This document shows positions 1 to 7,553 of a stretch of 32,951 nt of DNA, piece after piece; within the stretch, counting starts at the first letter, position 1; every line of letters begins with the position of its first letter. Location: positions 1-32,951 of the forward strand of contig CAYRUQ010000013.1 of assembly GCA_964427595.1 (NCBI GenBank). The letters run 5' to 3'. The notes under the pieces are model-generated. The model was not told the DNA's origin and did no database searches. It worked only from the letters and a program-made list of their open reading frames with translations. Position numbers and translations under genes: made by a program. This DNA is from Enterosoma sp964427595. Lineage in GTDB: Bacteria > Bacillota_I > Bacilli_A > RFN20 > CAG-288.

Positions 1-1017
1 TTAATAATATTGCTTTAATTTATCTATGATTCTGATCAGCTCTGCTTTAGCGATAGCCGGACCTTCAAGAACAAAGACATCTGAATATTGAAGTACGAAG
101 TAGATGATATCCATCATACCGCTAGTTACTTTTGCTTTGACAAATCCATTATCAATATAGCAGGAAGCTTTTTTGCCAAACCAATCGTAAATGGTGTTGA
201 TACCCTTTTCTCTTTCTTCTTGATCGACTGATTGAATCCGGAGTGTATGTTCATAGACGGGATTGTTAAACATATAGATGTGATTATTCATATACATACC
301 AACATCAAAGTTTTTGAAACTAGAGAGAGTATTTTTATCAACTGCAGCTAACCTAGAAATGGCAGTATCGGAGAGAAAATCAACCCTATAAGTGACGACA
401 TGGTCATAACCATATTGAGAACCTAAGACATAATACTTACCAAAATTATTAACTAAGTAATAAGGGCTGATACGATAAAACTTATCTTCGCTAGGTTTTT
501 CACGCTTCTTACGTGGAACGAGCTTTCCATTGATATCGTAGGTTAGATATTTGAATTTAATGACTTTTTTCTGTTTGATTGCCTCTTGAATAATGCTGAT
601 GTTCCAAAAGATGTCGGGATTCAAAGTTCTATTATCATAGTTTTTATAAATGGTACCAAACTTATCTCTTTCATATTGGGAGGAAGTTTTGAGAATCGAA
701 GATACTAATTTGTCAGCTTGGGGTTGACTGATTGAATGGGAAGAATAAATAGAGTCAATTAAATATTTAATTTCACTTGATTCCGTAAAGATACGTTGGA
801 ATAAAGCAGCTCCTTTCCCATTATCGCTTTGAGAGACATCGTATCCTATATCACCTAAATCTTTCAAAGCACTAGCAACAGTCTTTCTATTGACGACAAG
901 ACCATACATATTTTGGATGTGTTGAATAATCTCAGCATGAGTGAGATAGTGATTCTCATCACTATATTCCTGTAAAACGTTGAGAACATAGAAAGGTATC
1001 ATTTTTTTCTTAACCAC
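1..1017 (-). CDS. WYL-domain transcriptional regulator
   Basis: Helix-turn-helix regulator of 338 aa. Residues about 6-60 form an N-terminal winged-helix (HTH_11-like) domain. A WYL domain spans about 138-220, around the segment RISPYYLVNNFGKYYVLGS, and a C-terminal extension follows. The name-giving tripeptide is degenerate, reading YYV. WYL domains bind nucleic acid or small ligands in regulators of defence, DNA damage and metabolic genes; the target here is unknown. The start is GTG at 1015-1017, chosen because GGAGGTG lies 4 nt upstream; the first in-frame ATG is 15 nt further in and too far from it. The stop TAA is at the window edge, so the gene is complete. It is divergent from the gene-free, RNA-like region that follows and could regulate it, which is inference only. 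Confidence 0.85.
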   Translation of the reverse strand: MVKKKMIPFYVLNVLQEYSDENHYLTHAEIIQHIQNMYGLVVNRKTVASALKDLGDIGYDVSQSDNGKGAALFQRIFTESSEIKYLIDSIYSSHSISQPQADKLVSSILKTSSQYERDKFGTIYKNYDNRTLNPDIFWNISIIQEAIKQKKVIKFKYLTYDINGKLVPRKKREKPSEDKFYRISPYYLVNNFGKYYVLGSQYGYDHVVTYRVDFLSDTAISRLAAVDKNTLSSFKNFDVGMYMNNHIYMFNNPVYEHTLRIQSVDQEEREKGINTIYDWFGKKASCYIDNGFVKAKVTSGMMDIIYFVLQYSDVFVLEGPAIAKAELIRIIDKLKQYY

Positions 1018-1051
1018 ATTTCACCTCCAAAGTTGTAACTAGTCTAAGTAA

Positions 1052-1060
1052 ATTTTAACA
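1052..1060 (-). promoter_or_regulatory. Extended -10 promoter of the WYL regulator
   Basis: The minus strand reads TGTTAAAAT, an extended -10 element, about 35 nt upstream of the GTG start. I see no convincing -35 hexamer at 16-18 nt, which is common for extended -10 promoters. Confidence 0.45.
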
Positions 1061-1124
1061 CAAGAAATGTCCAAAAAACCTCGCATTCGTAGTTATTTCA
1101 TTTCTTTTTCAAATGTGTCTTGTT

Positions 1125-1130
1125 TATAAT
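1125..1130 (+). promoter_or_regulatory. -10 box of the candidate large RNA
   Basis: A perfect TATAAT within TGTTTATAATTTC on the plus strand. The predicted transcription start is about 1137, just before the first hairpin of the gene-free region. No good -35 match is seen at 17 nt, where the sequence is TTTCTT-like. Confidence 0.45.
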
Positions 1131-1136
1131 TTCTGT

Positions 1137-1640
1137 ACCCAAAAATTTCTGGGGAATCGAAAGGCTAAATAAGCTAAGTAGATTAAATTAGCTATAGCAA
1201 GGGTGTCTCTTGTTATAGTGTAGAAAACCTCCTTTATTTTTGATTGACTAAACTGAGAAAGGTCGTAAAAATATTCTCAGTATGCAAGCAATCAGCTTGC
1301 TTGTCCGCTCATATGACATTAAACATGGAGTATTGAAAGGAAGCGTCTTGAAATTTGAGTAGAGTAAAGTGTGGCATAGGTAACGCTCTCCATGCCACTG
1401 TTTTAAATATTAGGAGGATTTTAAGAATTCAAATGCTCATCTAATTAAAACTATGTATTTAAGAACAAAAGTCGTTTCGTATTGAGAAAGGTGAGTAAGT
1501 TTTAAATAAGAAAAAGAGTTTCAACCGAGACGAAATTATGTTGTTAAACTATGCTTCGCCTGAAAGGCAAATCCTGTAAGAGAGGCAGTAGGTAAAGTTA
1601 GAGAGACAAGGTTATGGTATTCCTTCCTCTCTATTTTTGT
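1137..1640 (+). ncRNA. Candidate ~500-nt structured noncoding RNA
   Basis: No credible reading frame exists in this stretch, but local hairpins cover much of it. Pairs seen directly: 1138-1141 with 1150-1153; AGCTAA 1172-1177 with 1188-1193; CTATAGCAAG 1192-1201 with CTTGTTATAG 1209-1218 (10 bp, one G-U; it shares two bases with the previous helix); CTGAGAA 1253-1259 with 1274-1280; GCAAGCAA 1284-1291 with TTGCTTGT 1297-1304; GTGGCAT 1371-1377 with 1392-1398; TTTCGT 1475-1480 with 1530-1535; GCCT 1558-1561 with 1565-1568; then a terminator. The -10 box at 1125 and the U-tailed terminator fix the strand as plus. It lacks the tRNA-like end and tag frame of tmRNA and the conserved cores of RNase P RNA. 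Its size resembles large bacterial RNAs such as ROOL, GOLLD or OLE, but I cannot assign it to a class. An AGGAGG at 1412-1417 precedes only a three-codon frame. Confidence 0.5.
1600..1640 (+). terminator. Intrinsic terminator of the candidate RNA
   Basis: AGAGAG(AC)AAGG at 1600-1611 pairs with CCTT(C)CTCTCT at 1622-1632, followed by ATTTTTGTTT. On the minus strand the hairpin is followed by TAACTTTACC, a poor U-tract, so it mainly serves plus-strand transcription. Confidence 0.65.
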
Positions 1641-1663
1641 TTAAGAAAGTTTTATTTTAAAAA

Positions 1664-4018
1664 TTACCTGAATCTAACTAAATAATCAGTAGATGAATAT
1701 TCACTTCCAGTCATAACGATTTTGAATTGATCATTAAGAAAAGTTCTATAAATACCAGCTAGCAAATAACCATTACAAGGGATGGAAAGAGAAGGCAGAT
1801 TTGATGTTCTATCTGCTTCTAATAAAGAGAATTGACTCGCATATTCAAGATTCTCTAAAGCGAAGAGTCGGCACTTCTCTATATCTTCGTCAGTAATTGA
1901 AAAGACATCCTTTCTAACAAAAGTGAACTTATCAACCTGAACATAATCTTCATAGCATTTGTTGATCAGTTGCAGATAATTGAGAATCTTAAGCCCAGTA
2001 GCTTTGGCATAATTCACTAAATCATCTTTATTAAACTTCTCAAGAGTATAGATGTACTCTAAAAGATGATCAGAATTGGCATTATTTTCTAATGAGAAAT
2101 AAGGGCGTCTGAAATAGAAAGAATCTTTGTAAAGCTGTTCAGTTATCGAGAAAAGGATATAACTATCATCGGCTATCTTAAGGCCTTCAATGATATCCGG
2201 TCTTCTCTCAGTTAATAAAGAATAGACTTTACTAGATGTTAAAAGACTCACTTTAAATTCACTGAATAAAGAGAGCAAGAACTCTTTGTAATCTTCTTTA
2301 GTTTGTTTAGAGATATCTAATCTTTCGATATAAAGGAAACGATTGTTAGGAAGGAACATCAACCCTCTGTTTCTTTCTTGATAGGCGTATTGCATGAATG
2401 TGTAAGTTTTAACACCCGGGAAGGCTTCTTCTAAATCTGACAAAGAGAAGACACCAGGAAAAGAACGCATGTATTTGATCGTGTTATCAACTGCTGTAGT
2501 TTTATTTTCTCCTACTTGGATGTAATTTCTCTTGCTATAAACACCAGCAGGTAAAGTAGGATCAATCAAACCTTTTAAATAGAAGTAGTTATCAACGCCA
2601 AGAGATTCTAACTCATCTTTAAACTGCGTGTATATTGTGATGTAATAAACAATCGGAGGATTAGAGAGGATGAAATCGTTGATTCTCTTTTTTAAATCTT
2701 CAGATAAAGAAGCACAGCGAGATTTGAGTTGATAAAGACCTTTGTCGATTAAGATACAGTTTGGATTTCTTTCTAAAAGAGCAGAAACATTTCTAGGAGT
2801 CCAGATGAAAGTTTCCATTCCGAAACCTTCTTTCATCATCTTTTTGAGATAGATGAAATCATCGTTCTCACTGAGCTGGTTGATATGATATCCGTTAGGA
2901 AAATACCGCTCGATAGCGAGATTTAGAACATCGACAGATGTGAACCCACGAAGTCGGTAAACTTTCTCATCCTTAGTTAGATAAAAATTTTTCAAGACAG
3001 TCTTCTTAAAACTATCCAAGTTAACAAGAGAAGAGTTGACGAGTTTACCCATCTTCTTTTTGGCATCATTTATCAGTTCATCAAGAGAAGTGATCTCTGA
3101 ATCATAGATGATTTCATATTCGCTAGAGAGTTTAAGAGTGCTTTTAGGATTAGAAGCACTGATGGCTAAAATCGTGAAATAATCTTCGTTATTGATGAAT
3201 TCTTTTAGCGTTTTTAAATCACAGTATCCTAAATTGTCATTTAGAGGGACATTGAAACAATATTTCAAAAAATGATTTTCGAATGAATAAGCGTTGAAGC
3301 ACCTAAAAATTCTCGTTTTAGTAGAGCTTTCAATCTGTCTGATTCTTTCTCTAGTTACTCCGTATTCTTTACCTAGTTCATCTAAAGTTCGTCTCTCTTT
3401 ATCAAAGATGAGTCCTCTTTTTTTGATAATCTCTAAGTATTTTGGTTTGATTTTGAGTTTCTTTAAGACTTGATCGATATGTTCTTGAGTGATAAAAGAA
3501 GTGATATTATCTTTCGCTCTTTTTAGTTTTTTATCTTGAAGATAAGCCAAGTATTCATACGAAGGTTCTTTCTCTTTGATCAGCAAGAACCTTTGAGAAT
3601 CGACGGAGAGTTTTAAAAATTGATCTAAAGAAATGATGCCTTTCTCTTTAGCTAGTGAATACATCTCTTCATCTTTGATCAACAGATAAAGAGGTTCATC
3701 TTGTTCGATACTATCAGGTAGATAAGAGAAAAGACCAGGATTGATAGCTGAGATCTTCATGTTTCGGATGATATCAGCCATCAAAGAGGCACTATGAACT
3801 TTCAAATTATATATTTCTAAAGTCTTATAAGCTTCTAAGATTGAGAACTTACGCTCACTGACGAAATCAGAAAGACGCCTTTTTAAAGACTCAGTATCTC
3901 TTTTATCAACACTACAAATATCAGCTTGTAAAGAGATAGCAAGATTTTGTCTTAATTCATTTATCTGATCACTAACTAGGTCTATTGATTCTGATTCCTT
4001 AGTCACATCAAAACTCAT
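1664..4018 (-). CDS. Large protein with internal sigma-70 region 4-type HTH
   Basis: A 784-aa soluble protein with no signal peptide or membrane segment. Residues about 209-230 (RTLDELGKEYGVTRERIRQI, then E) are a textbook sigma-70 region 4 helix-turn-helix, which in sigma factors contacts the -35 box. No region 2 for -10 recognition is visible, so it is not a conventional sigma factor. The remaining roughly 550 residues are helical and charged and match nothing I recognise. Related big sigma70_r4-containing proteins occur in Bacillota without a clear role; DNA binding and transcription control is the cautious inference. The start ATG at 4018 follows a good promoter; AGAAGG 12 nt upstream is a weak ribosome site. 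It lies next to the candidate RNA and the WYL regulator, but whether they work together is unknown. Confidence 0.7.
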   Translation of the reverse strand: MSFDVTKESESIDLVSDQINELRQNLAISLQADICSVDKRDTESLKRRLSDFVSERKFSILEAYKTLEIYNLKVHSASLMADIIRNMKISAINPGLFSYLPDSIEQDEPLYLLIKDEEMYSLAKEKGIISLDQFLKLSVDSQRFLLIKEKEPSYEYLAYLQDKKLKRAKDNITSFITQEHIDQVLKKLKIKPKYLEIIKKRGLIFDKERRTLDELGKEYGVTRERIRQIESSTKTRIFRCFNAYSFENHFLKYCFNVPLNDNLGYCDLKTLKEFINNEDYFTILAISASNPKSTLKLSSEYEIIYDSEITSLDELINDAKKKMGKLVNSSLVNLDSFKKTVLKNFYLTKDEKVYRLRGFTSVDVLNLAIERYFPNGYHINQLSENDDFIYLKKMMKEGFGMETFIWTPRNVSALLERNPNCILIDKGLYQLKSRCASLSEDLKKRINDFILSNPPIVYYITIYTQFKDELESLGVDNYFYLKGLIDPTLPAGVYSKRNYIQVGENKTTAVDNTIKYMRSFPGVFSLSDLEEAFPGVKTYTFMQYAYQERNRGLMFLPNNRFLYIERLDISKQTKEDYKEFLLSLFSEFKVSLLTSSKVYSLLTERRPDIIEGLKIADDSYILFSITEQLYKDSFYFRRPYFSLENNANSDHLLEYIYTLEKFNKDDLVNYAKATGLKILNYLQLINKCYEDYVQVDKFTFVRKDVFSITDEDIEKCRLFALENLEYASQFSLLEADRTSNLPSLSIPCNGYLLAGIYRTFLNDQFKIVMTGSEYSSTDYLVRFR

Positions 4019-4041
4019 ATCAATCTAATGCCTTCTGTTGA

Positions 4042-4070
4042 AGTATAGTAATTTTATTTAATCTTTTCAA
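4042..4070 (-). promoter_or_regulatory. Promoter of the sigma-region-4 protein
   Basis: The minus strand reads TTGAAA (4070-4065), a 17-nt spacer, then TATACT (4047-4042). Transcription would start about 4035, leaving a leader of about 17 nt with AGAAGG. Confidence 0.7.
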
Positions 4071-4116
4071 GAAAACAACTTTTGAAAGAATTGTTGATTT
4101 TTGAAACTTTTTAAAC

Positions 4117-4767
4117 TTATTCTCCGCTCTCTGTAGTATCAGAAATAGCTTGTTTTACGGAAGCTTGAAGGATCTCAAGAAGATATTCAGAAGTGTGGGT
4201 AGAACCAGTGATCACATCGATATCAGAAGCATCAGTTCCGATGACTCCTAGACCATCATCAAGAAAGTTAGCTAAAGTGGAATCACTAGAAGCGATAGTT
4301 CCATCATAGGTGTAGGCGCTGATTGTCAGAGTCTCAAGAGAGATAGCAACATAAAGTTCAAAGGACATGATGATAGAGAAACCACTATAACCTTCTTCCC
4401 ACTCATTATGACCTCGATAGACATAAGTGCTGACTTCATCATCACCATCAGCAGTGACTTCAAAGCGAGTGTTTAAAATCTCATTTCCTTCATCAGGAGT
4501 GAAGTTTAGCGTTCTAGCAAAAGTGCCGGATGCGACTTGAGCAAGATAAATCTTCTCATTATCGCTGATGCCGTACCCATAGGTGTTGGTATCAGTGATC
4601 TCTTCTTCACTTGTTGATGAATCAGTGACAACAGAGGAGGTTGAACTATCTGTCACAGAAGAGGTGACACTAGAATCTAATACAGATGAACTGACTCCTC
4701 TGTATGAACAAGAAGAAGCTAATAAAATGGCGAGTAAAAAGCCGAGTGTATATTTGATTTTCTTCAT
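4117..4767 (-). CDS. Lipoprotein with FMN-binding-like domain
   Basis: A 216-aa secreted lipoprotein. It has a signal peptide with lipobox LASSC (acylated Cys20), then a Ser/Thr/Val-rich linker at about 22-58, then a domain of about 150 residues. That domain ends in DVITGSTHTS (184-193), which resembles the SGAT-TS motif of FMN-binding domains where ApbE attaches FMN to threonine (here Thr190). The preceding GYSGFSIIMSFELYVAISLE resembles the core strand of that family. If correct, it is a surface flavoprotein for extracellular electron transfer or reductase activity; the match is divergent and no apbE gene is in the window. The start is supported by GAGGAG 8-9 nt upstream. It has its own promoter and lies upstream of the sigma-region-4 gene without a clear terminator between them. 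Confidence 0.65.
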   Translation of the reverse strand: MKKIKYTLGFLLAILLASSCSYRGVSSSVLDSSVTSSVTDSSTSSVVTDSSTSEEEITDTNTYGYGISDNEKIYLAQVASGTFARTLNFTPDEGNEILNTRFEVTADGDDEVSTYVYRGHNEWEEGYSGFSIIMSFELYVAISLETLTISAYTYDGTIASSDSTLANFLDDGLGVIGTDASDIDVITGSTHTSEYLLEILQASVKQAISDTTESGE

Positions 4768-4786
4768 ACTTAATCTCCTCGCCCTA

Positions 4787-4815
4787 ATTATCTAATAAAT
4801 AGCTAATTTAGTAAA
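4787..4815 (-). promoter_or_regulatory. Promoter of the lipoprotein gene
   Basis: The minus strand reads TTTACT (4815-4810), a 17-nt spacer, then GATAAT (4792-4787), 20 nt before the start codon and just upstream of GAGGAG. Confidence 0.5.
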
Positions 4816-4826
4816 GAAATGAGATG

Positions 4827-4850
4827 AAAAAAGGTCGCAATGAAGCGACC
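4827..4850 (-). terminator. Terminator of the sugar ABC operon
   Basis: GGTCGC (4833-4838) and GCGACC (4845-4850) form a perfect 6-bp stem with a 6-nt loop. On the minus strand it is followed by TTTTTT (4832-4827). It lies 26 nt beyond the stop of the solute-binding protein gene. Confidence 0.9.
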
Positions 4851-4876
4851 CTGTCAAACTTTTTAAACTTCGATTG

Positions 4877-6475
4877 TTAATTATTAGCAGCTTGCGAGAA
4901 AGCAGCAGACATTTGAGTTTCGACTAAAGCTTCAATCTCCTCATCAGTCTCAGCATTGCCTTCGATGACAGCGTCAACTAAGGCACCGACGGCATCTCTA
5001 GCACCGGCTGAAGAACAATTGCTATTGGAGTAGACAGTAGCAGCGAAATAAGCTTCTTCTTCAGTGTATTCGACGTTGAGTTGATAAGCTTGACCAGTAT
5101 AGGTATTTCTCTTAGCAGCCCAAGCTTCTTCATCAGTTGAATATTCAGAGATTTCATCATCAGCGGCATCGATGATGTTTTGAACAGCTTCTTCTTCATT
5201 AGAGGAAGAACGGATGGGGAAGTAACCGACAGTAGCGGCGAAGCTAGCGTTATTCTGAGTGTTAGTTAAGAACTTATAGAAGTTGAAGGTAGCCTTCTCA
5301 ACTTCTTCGTCAGAATCTCTGAAGAGAACTAAGGAAGGACCTTGAGAGATAGCGTAGTGAGTACCTTGTTCATTTGACTCAAATTCAGGGAAATCGCTCT
5401 TGTTAGCGGTAGGAGTAGCATGGACAGAAGCGACATAACCATCAGCATAAAGATAGCTTCCAGAAGTGGTCGAAGAGATGAGCATGAAAACACTTCCATA
5501 ATTGACCATCGAGGTGGAATAAGAGTGATAAATGGGGGTGGACATCATCAGTTGATTAGAAGTGCAGATGAGACCTTCATTGACCCATTTCTTCAGTTGG
5601 ATGAGCATCTTCTTAACATCATCATTATTGAAAGTAGGTGCGCTATCGGAAGTGTAATCTATACCCATCATCTTGCATAAGGAGATGAAGAGGTTTTCAG
5701 AAGAGTCATAGCAGATAGGAACAGCTTTAAACCAGCCATCTTCATCGATTTGATCAGCGAATAATTCAGGGAAATCAACCTTCATCTGTCTAGCTAAAGC
5801 GATCATCTCACCCCAAGTGGTAGGGACTTCATAAGCGACTTTACTTTCAGCTGCAACGGGGGCGATGTACTGCTCTCCGCCATTGACGCTAGAATCTTCA
5901 CTTGCGGTATGTCCGCATTCACCAGCACCGACTTTATCAAAAACGGTTTGATTGATAAATAAAGCTTCAGAAGAACGAGAGTAAGGAAGGGTGAGGAAGT
6001 CGTCTTCATCTTCGCCATAAGCAGCGATTTCAGAACTCCAATCGATATCATCCTTCAAGGTGTAGGGATCATCGACAACTTCACCATCAGAATTGACTGT
6101 TTTACCAAAACCAACTTCTTCATCATCGAAATACTCAGCGGCGTGTAAGACGGTATCTCCGAAAGTGGCGGCATCATCAGGATAGACACTAGCTAAGTTA
6201 GGGACATTGTGAGTGCTAAGACCATTGGTGATCTGTGTGGCGATTTCGCTGTAGCTCGAATACTGAACTTGTTTGACTGTGACGTTGGGATAGAGTTCTT
6301 CGAAGTCTTCGATGACACTTTGAGCGAAGTCATAGCGGGAAGTGTCACTGGTAGAATCCTGATTGTAGTCGTTCCACCAAAGTAGCTCAATCTGATCAGA
6401 TTGGGTAGTAGTACAACCGACAAAGATAGATGAGCTAGCGATAAGTGCCATCAACGCTGCGATAGTCTTTTTCAT
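4877..6475 (-). CDS. Sugar ABC transporter solute-binding lipoprotein
   Basis: A family 1 extracellular solute-binding protein of 532 aa that captures a carbohydrate and delivers it to the membrane permeases. The signal peptide MKKTIAALMALIASSSIFVGC ends in a lipobox, with acylated Cys21. The mature start (ELLWWNDY, later FEELYPNVTVKQV) is typical of the MalE/UgpB group. At 532 aa it is longer than the usual 400-450, and it is acidic. The chosen ATG at 6473-6475 has AAGGAGG 6 nt upstream; an earlier in-frame start at 6496 would overlap that site. It is the last gene of the importer operon, with its own promoter upstream and a terminator downstream, which fits a binding protein needed in excess over the permeases. 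The sugar cannot be read from the sequence. Confidence 0.9.
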   Translation of the reverse strand: MKKTIAALMALIASSSIFVGCTTTQSDQIELLWWNDYNQDSTSDTSRYDFAQSVIEDFEELYPNVTVKQVQYSSYSEIATQITNGLSTHNVPNLASVYPDDAATFGDTVLHAAEYFDDEEVGFGKTVNSDGEVVDDPYTLKDDIDWSSEIAAYGEDEDDFLTLPYSRSSEALFINQTVFDKVGAGECGHTASEDSSVNGGEQYIAPVAAESKVAYEVPTTWGEMIALARQMKVDFPELFADQIDEDGWFKAVPICYDSSENLFISLCKMMGIDYTSDSAPTFNNDDVKKMLIQLKKWVNEGLICTSNQLMMSTPIYHSYSTSMVNYGSVFMLISSTTSGSYLYADGYVASVHATPTANKSDFPEFESNEQGTHYAISQGPSLVLFRDSDEEVEKATFNFYKFLTNTQNNASFAATVGYFPIRSSSNEEEAVQNIIDAADDEISEYSTDEEAWAAKRNTYTGQAYQLNVEYTEEEAYFAATVYSNSNCSSAGARDAVGALVDAVIEGNAETDEEIEALVETQMSAAFSQAANN

Positions 6476-6500
6476 TTCTCTCCTCCTTGAGAACATTTCT

Positions 6501-6528
6501 ATTATAGGAACAAGACTCTATAATGCAA
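6501..6528 (-). promoter_or_regulatory. Internal promoter of the binding-protein gene with inverted repeat
   Basis: The minus strand reads TTGCAT (6528-6523), a 16-nt spacer, then TATAAT (6506-6501). An inverted repeat ATTATAG / CTATAAT (6501-6507 and 6518-6524, 10 nt apart) overlaps the -10 box and the -35-proximal end. It could be an operator, but AT-rich repeats of this length also arise through the -10 consensus itself. Confidence 0.65.
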
Positions 6529-6545
6529 GGAACTAGATAATTCTC

Positions 6546-7553
6546 TTATCCTTTAATACCTGCTCTTGCGACGCCACTCATGATATACTTTCTGAATAGG
6601 ATAAAAAGAATCAAAAGAGGTAAAGTAGTCAAAACAGTAGCGGCCATTTGCCAAGTATATTGAGACACCCATTGTTCGTGTTCATATATTTGGAAAGTCG
6701 TACTTCTTAAAGCGACTGAGATGACATTGAAGGAATCTGACATGATGACCAGAGATGGCCAGGCATAAGAATTCCAAGAATCGATCAGATTCATGATGAA
6801 GATCGTGATCAAAGTCGGCATGGCGAGAGGAACCATCACTTTCCATAGGAATTGCCAATCAGTTTTACCGTCTACTTTGGCAGCTAAATAAAGTTCATCA
6901 GGTATCTGCTTGAAATTCTGTCTTAATAAATAGATATAAAAGACATTGGAGATGAAAGGTAGGATCAAAGTCAAAGCAGCCTGTACTGAATTTTGATATC
7001 TCGAAATCAAACCCATATTAGCCATTGTTGAGAAATTAGTGATGATCAGCATCTCACCAGGGATCATCATCGTCGCTAATAAGATCACAAATAGACCATC
7101 TTTCCCTTTGAATTCGAGTTTTGAGAAAGCGAAAGCCGATAATATCGTCACCAATAGACTTCCACAAGTCGTCGATAAAGCCACTAACAGCGTATTAGTG
7201 AATAGACTTACGAAATTAAAGCCATTGGAGTTGACCGTCTGAGAATAGTTGTAAATCAAGTTATCAAGGATATCAGTGATAGTCGGGAAAAACGCTCCAC
7301 TATTTAACTCAGACTCACTCATCAAAGAAGCTGCGATCATGTAATAGAAAGGAAGAAGGATGATAAAGGCGAAGAAGGCGAGAATCAAATAGGTGATACC
7401 TAAACCGATGTAGTGTAAAACCTTCCTTGCTTTCTTAGATGTTTCGCTCTTCTTTTCAGTGTTTGGAATGATCAAGACGAGCCTTGTCGTGATTTTTGAA
7501 TTAAGAGGCTCTTCTTGGATATTCTCTGATGTCATGACATTTGTTTCATCCAT
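6546..7553 (-). CDS. Carbohydrate ABC permease, MalG type
   Basis: Inner-membrane permease subunit of 335 aa with about six transmembrane segments after an unusually long cytoplasmic N-terminus of about 45 residues. The EAA loop that docks on the ATPase is visible as ELYLAAKVDGKTDWQFLWKV (about 220-239). The CUT1 MalG family usually has about 280 aa, so the extra length is the N-terminal tail. The ATG at 7553 shares one base with the TGA of the upstream permease (TGATG junction), implying coupled translation. AGGAGGG lies 10 nt upstream; a TTG one codon earlier is the alternative start. It would pair with the MalF-type permease and the inserted ATPase encoded upstream. Confidence 0.9.
   Translation of the reverse strand: MDETNVMTSENIQEEPLNSKITTRLVLIIPNTEKKSETSKKARKVLHYIGLGITYLILAFFAFIILLPFYYMIAASLMSESELNSGAFFPTITDILDNLIYNYSQTVNSNGFNFVSLFTNTLLVALSTTCGSLLVTILSAFAFSKLEFKGKDGLFVILLATMMIPGEMLIITNFSTMANMGLISRYQNSVQAALTLILPFISNVFYIYLLRQNFKQIPDELYLAAKVDGKTDWQFLWKVMVPLAMPTLITIFIMNLIDSWNSYAWPSLVIMSDSFNVISVALRSTTFQIYEHEQWVSQYTWQMAATVLTTLPLLILFILFRKYIMSGVARAGIKG

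Noticed and set aside
1412..1444. Small gene after AGGAGG
   Set aside because: The ATG at 1433 is 15 nt from the site and opens a frame of only three codons.
1137..1640. tmRNA or RNase P RNA gene
   Set aside because: TTCTGGGGAATCGA near 1148 faintly recalls tmRNA ends, but there is no pairing T-arm, no acceptor with CCA and no tag frame on either strand; the conserved cores of RNase P RNA are also absent.
4583..4795. Plus-strand open frame of 70 codons
   Set aside because: It lies antisense to the lipoprotein signal peptide and Ser/Thr linker, lacks a ribosome site, and reflects the repetitive codons of the real gene.
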